From Liolophura sinensis (taxonomy: Eukaryota > Mollusca > Polyplacophora > Chitonida > Chitonidae), in contig NC_088299.1 in assembly GCF_032854445.1 (NCBI RefSeq), positions 18,095,608 through 18,159,607 on the forward strand: a stretch of DNA of 64,000 nucleotides. The letters are read 5' to 3'. Positions within the stretch are counted from its first letter, which is position 1. Every line of letters starts with the position of its first letter. This document shows positions 62,566 to 64,000 of this stretch, in pieces. The position numbers and the translations under genes were made by a program. A model generated the notes under the pieces. It was not told the DNA's origin and did not search any database. It was given only the letters and a program-made list of their open reading frames with translations.

Positions 62566-64000
62566 TCATTTTAAAAGAACTGCTAATATTACATTTTTAA
62601 TGGATAATATGATATATGAATGTGCACTTCTCAGGGATAATTGGATACCACCATGTTTAAGCAGGTCTGTTTTTCACTTAGATGTCAAAAACACGCATGA
62701 ACTTTGTACATACAAGTTAAATTCCTCTTCATTTGAAGATCGTAACACAGTACAGTTTAGACAGAACACAAATGCATCAGTCAGATAATACCTGAACTGG
62801 TTCATTGTCCCAAGTCATACCTTTTTCAATTAAGGAAAAGATCAAGTATTAAGTATTGTAAAAATTTGGACCTGTGTACTTGTGGCAGCGAGATATTTTC
62901 ATCAAATCAGACTGGCTTATCCAACAGAATAACACATGAGGCTTTACAGTTGACATCTAAAATTAAATGGCATTCAAACAGTTTGGTAGGGCACATGCTA
63001 GTTAGAGTAAGTATTTCTAAAGCCTGAAAATTATATTCAGAGTTTCATGTTATTTTAAAGCTTTGAAAATCATATTTAAAAGGATCAAAAATGATTAACA
63101 AAAACTCCCAAAAATAGTGTGTTTTAAAAAAAATGTAACATAATAGTGCGTGGAAAACAGAGATTGCTTCCCAGCAAAGCTGGAACAGAGGTTGTCATTT
63201 TCAAAGTTAGGCCTGAGATTCAGAAAATTCTAGGTCTGTATATCCAAGCTTCAGAATGAACAAAAACCTGACAGGAGGTCATCAGCATGGTATTAAGGCA
63301 ATGAAAGTGTTGCACGAGACCAATAGTTCAACAGGAATGGTCTTCCTAAAATCCATGCTTTGAAAATGATTTTGAAGGCTTTGAAAATAGTTGTCATTGT
63401 GAAATACCATACAAAACCGGCATGATTTCTCATGCAGACAAATCTTCCTAATATCATTCAGTCTGCTGAAAGTGCTGAAGATTTAGCCCCATACTTATTC
63501 TCTTTTGAAATGTTTTATTTATATTTTTTTTCTTGAGTGGAGTTGATAACCTATCCCCCTGCTTTGTTCTCTAAGCCATAGCAATTAACACACAGACATT
63601 TTGTAGGCATACCCATGTAGTTATAGCTACCCTAAATGTGCCAAGTTGTGGACTATACATACATACATGTTCTGTACTCTTCGCCGGCTCATTAACTTCA
63701 TGTACCTTATACTTCAATATTAACAAATAATTAAACGTAACTATCTACAAAATCAAAGAAATAAAAAAAATATATATCTTTAAAATATAAATATTTCAAG
63801 CAGTATTTAACCTCAGTATTACACAGAAAGTGACCAAAAAGTGCTGATGCACCTACCTCACTGTGAAGGGCTAGCCAGTCAATAAACATATAGTCCACTG
63901 GTCTAAAACCCACCCAGTTATATACAACCCCCAGAGATTAGCGGGTGATGTGGGCGGTGCTTGTGGGGCACCTCAAGCAGCCTCTTAAGTGTTGTCAGGG
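62566..64000. other. Single-copy-looking sequence, no gene recognised
   Basis: The tandem blocks end here. A good donor-like GTGAGGTAGGTGC occurs on the minus strand near 63,857, but the frame leading to it in the phase needed by the His-rich exon is closed by a stop 15 bases before. No exon is called. Confidence 0.4.

Noticed and set aside
63857-64000. Possible upstream exon for the His-rich exon, ending at GTGAG before GTAGGT
   Set aside because: In the required phase a TAG stop lies 15 bases before the donor, and the other frames give no recognisable protein.

Overview
The window is animal nuclear DNA. It is AT-rich, the genes have spliced exons with canonical GT/AG junctions, and there are tRNA-derived SINEs and a very large amount of tandem repeat. 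The SINE types (a 'CTCCGTGGCTCAGTCGG' family with a TAAA-type tail and a second family with an ACTC-type tail), the frequent ACATGTA words and the abundant minisatellites suggest a lophotrochozoan, most likely a mollusc. That taxon call is inference.

One protein gene can be read with confidence. It is a minus-strand transglutaminase (protein-glutamine gamma-glutamyltransferase, annulin / factor XIII A-like). Ten coding exons shared by all forms lie at 653-8710 (653-738, 1599-1717, 2092-2251, 2689-2792, 4496-4634, 5379-5553, 6317-6424, 7210-7328, 7760-8020, 8468-8710). Every junction keeps the reading frame. The catalytic triad (Cys in GQCW, His in NFHVW, Asp in AIDATPQE) and the oxyanion Trp are intact. 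The C-terminal two beta-barrels lie beyond the left edge.

Three alternative upstream exons, at 15229-15424, 24705-24867 and 43728-44002, all end in the same phase and can each join the first common exon. Two start with Met-Gly in strong Kozak context and look like N-myristoylation signals (MGNSSG and MGCTSSK; the second also has a palmitoylatable Cys3). The third is an internal-type, His-rich exon whose own start lies further upstream. The locus therefore seems to produce one enzyme with interchangeable membrane-targeting or metal-binding-like N-termini.

The rest is intron or upstream DNA, and roughly half of the window is tandem repeat. Arrays, left to right: 76 bp (2811-4054), 11 bp (6451-6882), 20 bp (13421-13787), 41 bp (16261-20998, with a 28-copy higher-order repeat), a SINE-tail-derived array (21443-21755), 42 bp (22171-23356), 70 bp (25841-27201), about 49 bp (28230-28497), 21 bp (29657-29752), about 52 bp (31246-32938), about 49 bp (34281-35676), 22 bp (40050-40188), 21 bp (40781-41315), 46 bp (42424-42738), 52 bp (44646-45288) and 95 bp (45766-51931, with an 11-copy higher-order repeat). 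A tandem triplication of a 3.3-3.6 kb block (52212-62565) follows, carrying 27-bp arrays. Long open frames inside these arrays are by-products of the repeat unit and are not called as genes. No CRISPR, operon, rRNA or functional tRNA gene was seen.
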